DNA of 64,000 bases from Litoditis marina. Taxonomy: Eukaryota; Nematoda; Chromadorea; Rhabditida; Rhabditidae. The notes under the pieces were generated by a model. The model was not told the origin of the DNA and did not search any database. It saw only the letters and a list, made by a program, of their open reading frames with translations. Both the position numbers and the translations under genes were made by a program. This document shows, piece after piece, positions 1 through 13,800 of the stretch; the first letter of the stretch is position 1; each line of letters starts with the position of its first letter. Location of the stretch: the NCBI GenBank assembly GCA_964036275.1, contig OZ038436.1, forward strand, positions 5,674,936 through 5,738,935, read 5' to 3'.

Positions 1-1892
1 TTGAGAAGACAGATTCATTTTACACCACTTCGTCCAAATCCCGTTTAGAAGACAGATTCATTTTACACCACTTCGTCCAAATTCCGTTTAAAAGACAGAT
101 TCATTTTACACCACTTCGTCCAAATTCCGTTGAGAAGACAGATTCATTTTACACCACTTCGTCCAAATTCCGTTGAGAAGACAGATTCATTTTACACCAC
201 TTCGTCCAAATTCCGTTTAAAAGACAGATTCATTTTACACCACTTCGTCCAAATTCCGTTGAGAAGACAGATTCATTTTACACCACTTCGTCCAAATCCC
301 GTTTAGAAGACAGATTCATTTTACACCACTTCGTCCAAATTCCGTTTAAAAGACAGATTCATTTTACACCACTTCGTCCAAATTCCGTTGAGAAGACAGA
401 TTCATTTTACACCACTTCGTCCAAATTCCGTTGAGAAGACAGATTCATTTTACACCACTTCGTCCAAATTCCGTTTAAAAGACAGATTCATTTTACACCA
501 CTTCGTCCAAATTCCGTTGAGAAGACAGATTCATTTTACACCACTTCGTCCAAATTCCGTTGAGAAGACAGATTCATTTTACACCACTTCGTCCAAATTC
601 CGTTTAGAAGACAGATTCATTTTACACCACTTCGTCCAAATTCCGTTGAGAAGACAGATTCATTTTACACCACTTCGTCCAAATCCCGTTTAGAAGACAG
701 ATTCATTTTACACCACTTCGTCCAAATTCCGTTGAGAAGACAGATTCATTTTACACCACTTCGTCCAAATTCCGTTTAGAAGACAGATTCATTTTACACC
801 ACTTCGTCCAAATTCCGTTGAGAAGACAGATTCATTTTACACCACTTCGTCCAAATTCCGTTTAGAAGACAGATTCATTTTACACCACTTCGTCCAAATC
901 CCGTTTAGAAGACGGATTCATTTAACACCACTTCGTCCAAATTCCGTTGAGAAGACAGATTCATTTTACACCACTTCGTCCAAATCCCGTTTAGAAGACA
1001 GATTCATTTTACACCACTTCGTCCAAATTCCGTTTAAAAGACAGATTCATTTTACACCACTTCGTCCAAATTCCGTTGAGAAGACAGATTCATTTTACAC
1101 CACTTCGTCCAAATTCCGTTGAGAAGACAGATTCATTTTACACCACTTCGTCCAAATTCCGTTTAAAAGACAGATTCATTTTACACCACTTCGTCCAAAT
1201 TCCGTTGAGAAGACAGATTCATTTTACACCACTTCGTCCAAATCCCGTTTAGAAGACAGATTCATTTTACACCACTTCGTCCAAATTCCGTTTAAAAGAC
1301 AGATTCATTTTACACCACTTCGTCCAAATTCCGTTGAGAAGACAGATTCATTTTACACCACTTCGTCCAAATTCCGTTGAGAAGACAGATTCATTTTACA
1401 CCACTTCGTCCAAATTCCGTTTAAAAGACAGATTCATTTTACACCACTTCGTCCAAATTCCGTTGAGAAGACAGATTCATTTTACACCACTTCGTCCAAA
1501 TTCCGTTGAGAAGACAGATTCATTTTACACCACTTCGTCCAAATTCCGTTTAGAAGACAGATTCATTTTACACCACTTCGTCCAAATTCCGTTGAGAAGA
1601 CAGATTCATTTTACACCACTTCGTCCAAATCCCGTTTAGAAGACAGATTCATTTTACACCACTTCGTCCAAATTCCGTTGAGAAGACAGATTCATTTTAC
1701 ACCACTTCGTCCAAATTCCGTTTAGAAGACAGATTCATTTTACACCACTTCGTCCAAATTCCGTTGAGAAGACAGATTCATTTTACACCACTTCGTCCAA
1801 ATTCCGTTGAGAAGACTGATTCATTTTACACCACTTCGTCCAAATTCCGTTGAGAAGACAGATTCATTTTACACCACTTCGTCCAAATTCCG
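1..1892 (+). repeat. Higher-order repeat of 22 units (946 bp), two copies
   Basis: The order of unit variants starting at base 1 repeats from base 947. The offset is 946 bp, exactly 22 x 43. Long stretches, such as 388-693 and 1334-1639, encode the same string of variants. The second copy runs to about 1,800-1,890 before the pattern diverges. This is a typical higher-order repeat made by unequal crossing-over of a multi-unit block. Confidence 0.8.
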
Positions 1893-4800
1893 TTTAGAAG
1901 ACAGATTCATTTTACACCACTTCGTCCAAATCCCGTTTAGAAGACAGATTCATTTTACACCACTTCGTCCAAATCCCGTTTAGAAGACAGATTCATTTTA
2001 CACCACTTCGTCCAAATTCCGTTGAGAAGACAGATTCATTTTACACCACTTCGTCCAAATTCCGTTGAGAAGACTGATTCATTTTACACCACTTCGTCCA
2101 AATTCCGTTTAGAAGACAGATCAATTTTACACCACTTCGTCCAAATCCCGTTCAGAAGACAGATTCATTTTACACCACTTCGTCCAAATTCCGTTTAGAA
2201 GACAGGTTCATTTTACACCACTTCGTCCAAATTCCGTTTAGAAGACAGATTCATTTTACACCACTTCGTCCAAATTCCGTTTAGAAGACAGATTCATTTT
2301 ACACCACTTCGTCCAAATTCCGTTTAGAAGACAGATTCATTTTACACCACTTCGTCCAAATCCCGTTTAGAAGACAGATTCATTTTACACCACTTCGTCC
2401 AAATTCCGTTGAAGAGACAGATTCATTTTACACCACTTCGTCCAAATTCCGTTTAGAAGACAGATCAATTTTACACCACTTCGTCCAAATCCCGTTCAGA
2501 AGACAGATTCATTTAACACCACTTCGTCCAAATTCCGTTTAGAAGACAGGTTCATTTTACACCACTTCGTCCAAATTCCGTTTAGAAGACAGATTCATTT
2601 TACACCACTTCGTCCAAATTCCGTTTAGAAGACAGATTCATTTTACACCACTTCGTCCGAATTTCGTTGAGAAGACAGATTCATTTTACACCACTTCGTC
2701 CAAATTACGTCTAGAAGACAGATTCATTTTACACCACTTCGTCCGAATTCCGTTAAGAAGGCAGATTCATTTTACACCACTTCGTCCAAATCCCGTCTAG
2801 AAGACAGATTCATTTTACACCACTTTGTCCAAATTCCGTTGAGAAGACAGATTCATTTTACACCACTTCGTCCAAATTCCGTTTAGAAGACAGATTCATT
2901 TTACACCACTTCGTCCAAATTCCGTTTAAAAGACAGATTCATTTTACACCACTTCGTCCAAATCCCGTTTAGAAGACAGATTCATTTTACACCACTTCGT
3001 CCAAATTCCGTTGAAGAGACAGATTCATTTTACACCACTTCGTCCAAATTCCGTTTAGAAGACAGATCAATTTTACACCACTTCGTCCAAATCCCGTTCA
3101 GAAGACAGATTCATTTTACACCACTTCGTCCAAATTCCGTTTAGAAGACAGGTTCATTTTACACCACTTCGTCCAAATTCCGTTTAGAAGACAGATTCAT
3201 TTTACACCACTTCGTCCAAATTCCGTTTAGAAGACAGATTCATTTTACACCACTTCGTCCAAATTCCGTTTAGAAGACAGATTCATTTTACACCACTTCG
3301 TCCAAATCCCGTTTAGAAGACAGATTCATTTTACACCACTTCGTCCAAATTCCGTTGAAGAGACAGATTCATTTTACACCACTTCGTCCAAATTCCGTTT
3401 AGAAGACAGATCAATTTTACACCACTTCGTCCAAATCCCGTTCAGAAGACAGATTCATTTTACACCACTTCGTCCAAATTCCGTTTAGAAGACAGGTTCA
3501 TTTTACACCACTTCGTCCAAATTCCGTTTAGAAGACAGATTCATTTTACACCACTTCGTCCAAATTCCGTTTAGAAGACAGATTCATTTTACACCACTTC
3601 GTCCGAATTTCGTTGAGAAGACAGATTCATTTTACACCACTTCGTCCAAATTACGTCTAGAAGACAGATTCATTTTACACCACTTCGTCCGAATTCCGTT
3701 AAGAAGGCAGATTCATTTTACACCACTTCGTCCAAATCCCGTCTAGAAGACAGATTCATTTTACACCACTTCGTCCAAATTCCGTTTAGAAGACAGATTC
3801 ATTTTACACCACTTCGTCCGAATTCCGTTAAGAAGGCAGATTCATTTTACACCACTTCGTCCAAATCCCGTCTAGAAGACAGATTCATTTTACACCACTT
3901 CGTCCAAATTCCGTTTAGAAGACAGATTCATTTTACACCACTTCGTCCAAATCCCGTTTAGAAGACAGATTCATTTTACACCACTTCGTCCAAATTCCGT
4001 TTAGAAGACAGATCAATTTTACACCACTTCGTCCGAATTCCGTTTAGAAGACAGATTCATTTTACACCACTTCGTCCAAATCCCGTTTAAAAGACAGATT
4101 CATTTTACACCACTTCGTCCCAATTCCGTTGAAGAGACAGATTCATTTTACACCACTTCGTCCAAATTCCGTTTAGAAGACAGATCAATTTTACACCACT
4201 TCGTCCAAATTCCGTTTAGAAGACAGATTCATTTTACACCACTTCGTCCAAATTCGGTTTAGAAGACAGGTTCATTTTACACCACTTCGTCCAAATTTCG
4301 TTTAGAAGACTGATTAATTTTACACCACTTCGTCCAAATTCCGTTTAGAAGACAGATTCATTTTACACCACTTCGTCCAAATCCCGTTTAGAAGACAGAT
4401 TCATTTTACACCACTTCGTCCAAATCCCGTTTAGAAGACAGATTCATTTTACACCACTTCGTCCAAATTCCGTTTAGAAGACAGATTCATTTTACACCAC
4501 TTCGTCCAAATCCCGTTTAGAAGACAGATTCATTTTACACCACTTCGTCCAAATTCCGTTTAGAAGACAGATTCATTTTACACCACTTCGTCCAAATTCC
4601 GTTTAGAAGACAGATTCATTTTACACCACTTCGTCCAAATTCCGTTTAGAAGACAGATTCATTTTACACCACTTCGTCCAAATCCCGTTTAGAAGACAGA
4701 TTCATTTTACACCACTTCGTCCAAATTCCGTTTAGAAGACAGATCAATTTTACACCACTTCGTCCGAATTCCGTTTAGAAGACAGATTCATTTTACACCA

Positions 4801-7800
4801 CTTCGTCCAAATCCCGTTTAGAAGACAGATTCATTTTACACCACTTCGTCCAAATTCCGTTGAAGAGACAGATTCATTTTACACCACTTCGTCCAAATTA
4901 CGTTTAGAAGACAGATCAATTTTACACCACTTCGTCCAAATCCCGTTGAGAAGACAGATTCATTTTACACCACTTCGTCCAAATCCCGTTTAGAAGACAG
5001 ATTCATTTCACACAACTTCGTCCAAATCCCGTTTAGAAGACAGATTCATTTTACACCACTTCGTCCAAATTCCGTTTAGAAGACAGATTCATTTTACACC
5101 ACTTCGTCCAAATCCCGTTTAGAAGACAGATTCATTTTACACCACTTCGTCCAAATTCCGTTTAGAAGACAGATTCATTTTACACCACTTCGTCCAAATT
5201 CCGTTTAGAAGACAGATTCATTTTACACCACTTCGTCCAAATTCCGTTTAGAAGACAGATTCATTTTACACCACTTCGTCCAAATCCCGTTTAGAAGACA
5301 GATTCATTTTACACCACTTCGTCCAAATTCCGTTTAGAAGACAGATCAATTTTACACCACTTCGTCCGAATTCCGTTTAGAAGACAGATTCATTTTACAC
5401 CACTTCGTCCAAATCCCGTTTAGAAGACAGATTCATTTTACACCACTTCGTCCAAATTCCGTTGAAGAGACAGATTCATTTTACACCACTTCGTCCAAAT
5501 TACGTTTAGAAGACAGATCAATTTTACACCACTTCGTCCAAATCCCGTTGAGAAGACAGATTCATTTTACACCACTTCGTCCAAATTCCGTTTAGAAGAC
5601 AGGTTCATTTTACACCACTTCGTCCAAATTTCGTTTAGAAGACAGATTCATTTTACACCACTTCGTCCAAATTCCGTTTAGAAGACAGATTCATTTTACA
5701 CCACTTCGTCCAAATTCCGTTTAGAAGACAGATTCATTTTACACCACTTCGTCCAAATCCCGTTTAGAAGACAGATTCATTTTACACCACTTTGTCCAAA
5801 TCCCGTTTAGAAGACAGATCAATTTTACACCACTTCGTCCGAATTCCGTTTAGAAGACAGATTCATTTTACACCACTTCGTCCGAATTCCGTTTAGAAGA
5901 CAGATTCATTTTACACCACTTCGTCCAAATCCCGTTTAGGAGACAGATTCATTTTACACCACTTCGTCCAAATTCCGTTGAAGAGACAGATTCATTTTAC
6001 ACCACTTCGTCCAAATTCCGTTTAGAAGACAGATCAATTTTACACCACTTCGTCCAAATCCCGTTTAGAAGACAGATTCATTTTACACCACTTCGTCCAA
6101 ATTCCGTTGAAGAGACAGATTCATTTTACACCACTTCGTCCAAATTCCGTTTAGAAGACAGATTCATTTTACACCACTTCGTCCAAATTCCGTTGAAGAG
6201 ACAGATTCATTTTACACCACTTCGTCCGAATTCCGTTTAGAAGACAGATTCATTTTACACCACTTCGTCCAAATCCCGTTTAGAAGACAGATTCATTTTA
6301 CACCACTTCGTCCAAATCCCGTTCAGAAGACAGATTCATTTTACACCACTTCGTCCGAATTCCGTTTAGAAGACAGATTCATTTTACACCACTTCGTCCA
6401 AATCCCGTTTAGAAGACAGATCAATTTTACACCACTTCGTCCGAATTCCGTTTAGAAGACAGATTCATTTTACACCACTTCGTCCGAATTCCGTTTAGAA
6501 GACAGATTCATTTTACACCACTTCGTCCAAATCCCGTTTAGAAGACAGATTCATTTTACACCACTTCTTTCAAATTCCGTTGAAGAGACAGATTCATTTT
6601 ACACCACTTCGTCCAAATCCCGTTTAGAAGGCATATTCATTTTACACCACTTCGTCCAAATTCCGTTGAAGAGACAGATTCATTTTACACCACTTCGTCC
6701 AAATTCCGTTTAGAAGACAGATTCATTTCACACCACTTCGTCCAAATTCCGTTTAGAAGACAGATTCATTTTACACCACTTCGTCCAAATTCCGTTTAGA
6801 AGACAGATCAATTTTACACCACTTCGTCCGAATTTCGTTGAGAAGACAGATTCATTTTACACCACTTCGTCCAAATCCCGTTTAGAAGACAGATTCATTT
6901 TACACCACTTCGTCCAAATTCCGTTGAGAAGACAGATTCATTTTACACCACTTCGTCCAAATCCCGTTTAGAAGACAGATTCATTTTACACCACTTCGTC
7001 CAAATCCCGTTTAGAAGACAGATTCATTTTACACCACTTCGTCCAAATTCCGTTGAGAAGACTAATTCATTTTACACCACTTCGTCCAAATTCCGTTGAG
7101 AAGACAGATTCATTTTACACCACTTCGTCCAAATCCCGTTGAAGAGACAGATTCATTTTACACCACTTCGTCCAAATTCCGTTGAGAAGACAGATTCATT
7201 TTACACAACTTCGTCCAAATTCCGTATAGAAGACAGATTCATTTTACACCACTTCGTCCAAATTCCGTTGAGAAGACAGATTCATTTTACACCACTTCGT
7301 CCAAATTCCGTTGAGAAGACAGATTCATTTTACACCACTTCGTCCAAATCCCGTTTAGAAGACAGATTCATTTTACACAACTTCGTCCAAATTCCGTATA
7401 GAAGACAGATTCATTTTACACCACTTCGTCCAAATTCCGTTGAGAAGACAGATTCATTTTACACCACTTCGTCCAAATTCCGTTTAGAAGACTGATTCAT
7501 TTTACACCACTTCGTCCAAATCCCGTTGAGAAGACAGATTCATTTTACACCACTTCGTCCAAATTCCGTTGAGAAGACAGATTCATTTTACACCACTTCG
7601 TCCAAATTCCGTTGAGAAGACAGATTCATTTTACACCACTTCGTCCAAATTCCGTTTAGAAGACTGATTCATTTTACACCACTTCGTCCAAATTCCGTTT
7701 AGAAGACTGATTCATTTTACACCACTTCGTCCAAATTCCGTTGAGAAGACAGATTCATTTTACACCACTTCGTCCAAATTCCGTTGAGAAGACAGATTCA

Positions 7801-10800
7801 TTTTACACCACTTCGTCCAAATTCCGTTTAGAAGACAGATTCATTTTACACAACTTCGTCCAAATTCCGTATAGAAGACAGATTCATTTTACACCACTTC
7901 GTCCAAATTCCGTTGAGAAGACAGATTCATTTTACACCACTTCGTCCAAATTCCGTTGAGAAGACAGATTCATTTTACACCACTTCGTCCAAATCCCGTT
8001 TAGAAGACAGATTCATTTTACACCACTTCGTCTAAATCCCGTTTAGAAGACAGATTCATTTTACACCACTTCGTCCAAATCCCGTTTAGAAGACAGATTC
8101 ATTTTACACCACTTCGTCCAAATTTCGTTTAGAAGACTGATTCATTTTACACCACTTCGTCCAAATTCCGTTTAGAAGACAGATTCATTTTACACCACTT
8201 CGTCCAAATCCCGTTTAGAAGACAGATTCATTTTACACCACTTCGTCCAAATCCCGTTTAGAAGACAGATTCATTTTACACCACTTCGTCCAAATTCCGT
8301 TTAGAAGACAGATTCATTTTACACCACTTCGTCCAAATCCCGTTTAGAAGACAGATTCATTTTACACCACTTCGTCCAAATTCCGTTTAGAAGACAGATT
8401 CATTTTACACCACTTCGTCCAAATTCCGTTTAGAAGACAGATCAATTTTACACCACTTCGTCCGAATTCCGTTTAGAAGACAGATTCATTTTACACCACT
8501 TCGTCCGAATTCCGTTTAGAAGACAGATTCATTTTACACCACTTCGTCCAAATCCCGTTTAGAAGACAGATTCATTTTACACCACTTCTTTCAAATTCCG
8601 TTGAAGAGACAGATTCATTTTACACCACTTCGTCCAAATCCCGTTTAGAAGGCATATTCATTTTACACCACTTCGTCCAAATTCCGTTGAAGAGACAGAT
8701 TCATTTTACACCACTTCGTCCAAATTCCGTTTAGAAGACAGATTCATTTCACACCACTTCGTCCAAATTCCGTTTAGAAGACAGATTCATTTTACACCAC
8801 TTCGTCCAAATTCCGTTTAGAAGACAGATCAATTTTACACCACTTCGTCCGAATTTCGTTGAGAAGACAGATTCATTTTACACCACTTCGTCCAAATCCC
8901 GTTTAGAAGACAGATTCATTTTACACCACTTCGTCCAAATTCCGTTGAGAAGACAGATTCATTTTACACCACTTCGTCCAAATCCCGTTTAGAAGACAGA
9001 TTCATTTTACACCACTTCGTCCAAATCCCGTTTAGAAGACAGATTCATTTTACACCACTTCGTCCAAATTCCGTTGAGAAGACTAATTCATTTTACACCA
9101 CTTCGTCCAAATCCCGTTTAGAAGACAGATTCATTTTACACAACTTCGTCCAAATTCCGTTTAGAAGACAGATTCATTTTACACCACTTCGTCCAAATTC
9201 CGTTGAGAAGACAGATTCATTTTACACCACTTCGTCCCAATTCCGTTGAAGAGACAGATTCATTTTACACCACTTCGTCCAAATTCCGTTTAGAAGACAG
9301 ATCAATTTTACACCACTTCGTCCAAATTCCGTTTAGAAGACAGATTCATTTTACACCACTTCGTCCAAATTCGGTTTAGAAGACAGGTTCATTTTACACC
9401 ACTTCGTCCAAATTTCGTTTAGAAGACTGATTCATTTTACACCACTTCGTCCAAATTCCGTTTAGAAGACAGATTCATTTTACACCACTTCGTCCAAATC
9501 CCGTTTAGAAGACAGATTCATTTTACACCACTTCGTCCAAATCCCGTTTAGAAGACAGATTCATTTTACACCACTTCGTCCAAATTCCGTTTAGAAGACA
9601 GATTCATTTTACACCACTTCGTCCAAATCCCGTTTAGAAGACAGATTCATTTTACACCACTTCGTCCAAATTCCGTTTAGAAGACAGATTCATTTTACAC
9701 CACTTCGTCCAAATTCCGTTTAGAAGACAGATTCATTTTACACCACTTCGTCCAAATTCCGTTTAGAAGACAGATTCATTTTACACCACTTCGTCCAAAT
9801 CCCGTTTAGAAGACAGATTCATTTTACACCACTTCGTCCAAATTCCGTTTAGAAGACAGATCAATTTTACACCACTTCGTCCGAATTCCGTTTAGAAGAC
9901 AGATTCATTTTACACCACTTCGTCCAAATCCCGTTTAGAAGACAGATTCATTTTACACCACTTCGTCCAAATTCCGTTGAAGAGACAGATTCATTTTACA
10001 CCACTTCGTCCAAATTACGTTTAGAAGACAGATCAATTTTACACCACTTCGTCCAAATCCCGTTGAGAAGACAGATTCATTTTACACCACTTCGTCCAAA
10101 TTCCGTTTAGAAGACAGGTTCATTTTACACCACTTCGTCCAAATTTCGTTTAGAAGACAGATTCATTTTACACCACTTCGTCCAAATTCCGTTTAGAAGA
10201 CAGATTCATTTTACACCACTCGTCCAAATTCCGTTTAGAAGACAGATTCATTTTACACCACTTCGTCCAAATCCCGTTTAGAAGACAGATTCATTTTACA
10301 CCACTTTGTCCAAATCCCGTTTAGAAGACAGATCAATTTTACACCACTTCGTCCGAATTCCGTTTGGAAGACAGATTCATTTTACACCACTTCGTCCAAA
10401 TTCCGTTTAGAAGACAGATTCATTTTACACCACTTCGTCCAAATCCCGTTTAGAAGACAGATCAATTTTACACCACTTCGTCCGAATTCCGTTTAGAAGA
10501 CAGATTCATTTTACACCACTTCGTCCGAATTCCGTTTAGAAGACAGATTCATTTTACACCACTTCGTCCAAATCCCGTTTAGAAGACAGATTCATTTTAC
10601 ACCACTTCGTCCAAATTCCGTTGAAGAGACAGATTCATTTTACACCACTTCGTCCAAATTCCGTTGAAGAGACAGATTCATTTTACACCACTTCGTCCAA
10701 ATTCCGTTTAGAAGACAGATCAATTTTACACCACTTCGTCCAAATCCCGTTGAGAAGACAGATTCATTTTACACCACTTCGTCCAAATTCCGTTTAGAAG

Positions 10801-13800
10801 ACAGGTTCATTTTACACCACTTCGTCCAAATTTCGTTTAGAAGACTGATTCATTTTACACCACTTCGTCCAAATTCCGTTTAGAAGACAGATTCATTTTA
10901 CACCACTTCGTCCAAATTCCGTTTAGAAGACAGATTCATTTTACACCACATCGTCCAAATCCCGTTTAGAAGACAGATTCATTTTACACCACTTCGTCCA
11001 AATTCCGTTTAGAAGACAGATTCATTTTACACCACATCGTCCAAATCCCGTCTAGAAGACAGATTCATTTTACACCACTTCGTCCAAATTCCGTTTAGAA
11101 GACAGATTCATTTTACACCACTTCGTCCAAATTCCGTTGAAGAGACAGATTCATTTTACACCACTTCGTCCAAATTCCGTTTAGAAGACAGGTTCATTTT
11201 ACACCACTTCGTCCAAATTCCGTTTAGAAGACAGATTCATTTTACACCACTTCGTCCAAATTCCGTTTAGAAGACAGATTCATTTTACACCACATCGTCC
11301 AAATTCCGTTTAGAAGACAGATTCATTTTACACCACATCGTCCAAATCCCGTCTAGAAGACAGATTCATTTTACACCACTTCGTCCAAATTCCGTTTAGA
11401 AGACAGATTCATTTTACACCACTTCGTCCAAATTCCGTTGAAGAGACAGATTCATTTTACACCACTTCGTCCAAATTCCGTTTAGAAGACAGATTCATTT
11501 TACACCACTTCGTCCAAATCCCGTTTAGAAGACAGATTCATTTTACACCACTTCTTTCAAATTCCGTTGAAGAGACAGATTCATTTTACACCACTTCGTC
11601 CAAATTCCGTTTAGAAGACAGATCAATTTTACACCACTTCGCCCAAATCCCGTTCAGAAGACAGATTCATTTTACACCACTTCGTCCAAATTCCGTTTAG
11701 AAGACAGGTTCATTTTACACCACTTCGTCCAAATTCCGTTTAGAAGACAGATTCATTTTACACCACTTCGTCCAAATTCCGTTTAGAAGACAGATTCATT
11801 TTACACCACTTCGTCCGAATTTCGTTGAGAAGACAGATTCATTTTACACCACTTCGTCCAAATTCCGTTAAGAAGGCAGATTCATTTTACACCACTTCGT
11901 CCAAATCCCGTTTAGAAGACAGATTCATTTTACACCACTTCGTCCAAATTCCGTTTAGAAGACAGATTCATTTTACACCACTTCGTCCAAATTCCGTTTA
12001 GAAGACAGATCAATTTTACACCACTTCGTCCGAATTCCGTTTAGAAGACAGATTCATTTTACACCACTTCGTCCAAATCCCGTTTAGAAGACAGATTCAT
12101 TTTACACCACTTCGTCCAAATTCCGTTGAAGAGACAGATTCATTTTACACCACTTCGTCCAAATTCCGTTTAGAAGACAGATCAATTTTACACCACTTCG
12201 TCCAAATCCCGTTGAGAAGACAGATTCATTTTACACCACTTCGTCCAAATTCCGTTTAGAAGACAGGTTCATTTTACACCACTTCGTCCAAATTTCGTTT
12301 AGAAGACTGATTCATTTTACACCACTTCGTCCAAATTCCGTTTAGAAGACAGATTCATTTTACACCACTTCGTCCAAATTCCGTTTAGAAGACAGATTCA
12401 TTTTACACCACATCGTCCAAATCCCGTTTAGAAGACAGATTCATTTTACACCACTTCGTCCAAATTCCGTTTAGAAGACAGATTCATTTCACACCACTTC
12501 GTCCAAATCCCGTTTAGAAGACAGATTCATTTTACACCACTTCGTCCAAATTCCGTTTAGAAGACAGATCAATTTTACACCACTTCGTCCGAATTCCGTT
12601 TAGAAGACAGATTCATTTTACACCACTTCGTCCAAATCCCGTTTAGAAGACAGATTCATTTTACACCACTTCGTCCAAATTCCGTTGAAGAGACAGATTC
12701 ATTTTACACCACTTCGTCCAAATTCCGTTTAGAAGACAGATTCATTTCACACCACTTCGTCCAAATCCCGTTTAGAAGACAGATTCATTTTACACCACTT
12801 CGTCCAAATTCCGTTGAAGAGACAGATTCATTTTACACCACTTCGTCCAAATTCCGTTTAGAAGACAGATCAATTTTACACCACTTCGTCCAAATCCCGT
12901 TGAGAAGACAGATTCATTTTACACCACTTCGTCCAAATTCCGTTTAGAAGACAGGTTCATTTTACACCACTTCGTCCAAATTTCGTTTAGAAGACTGATT
13001 CATTTTACACCACTTCGTCCAAATTCCGTTTAGAAGACAGATTCATTTTACACCACTTCGTCCAAATTCCGTTTAGAAGACAGATTCATTTTACACCACA
13101 TCGTCCAAATCCCGTTTAGAAGACAGATTCATTTTACACCACTTCGTCCAAATTCCGTTTAGAAGACAGATTCATTTTACACCACTTCGTCCAAATTCCG
13201 TTGAGAAGACTAATTCATTTTACACCACTTCGTCCAAATTCCGTTGAGAAGACAGATTCATTTTACACCACTTCGTCCGAATTCCGTTTAGAAGACAGAT
13301 TCATTTTACACCACTTCGTCCAAATCCCGTTTAGAAGACAGATTCATTTTACACCACTTCGTCCAAATTCCGTTGAAGAGACAGATTCATTTTACACCAC
13401 TTCGTCCAAATTCCGTTTAGAAGACAGATCAATTTTACACCACTTCGTCCAAATCCCGTTGAGAAGACAGATTCATTTTACACCACTTCGTCCAAATTCC
13501 GTTTAGAAGACAGGTTCAATTTACACCACTTCGTCCAAATTTCGTTTAGAAGACAGATTCATTTTACACCACTTCGTCCAAATTCCGTTTAGAAGACAGA
13601 TTCATTTTACACCACTTCGTCCAAATTCCGTTTAGAAGACAGATTCATTTTACACCACTTCGTCCAAATCCCGTTTAGAAGACAGATTCATTTTACACCA
13701 CTTTGTCCAAATTCCGTTTAGAAGACAGATTCATTTTACACCACTTCGTCCAAATTCCGTTTAGAAGACAGGTTCATTTTACACCACTTTGTCCAAATTC

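Noticed and set aside
388..693. Open frames of 72-144 codons in the satellite (also at 1,334, 7,139, 7,741, 13,201, 13,789, 17,329-19,483, 29,498)
   Set aside because: They arise because three 43-bp units make 43 codons. The same peptide pattern appears wherever unit variants remove a stop, and none has a start context or conservation beyond the DNA repeat itself.
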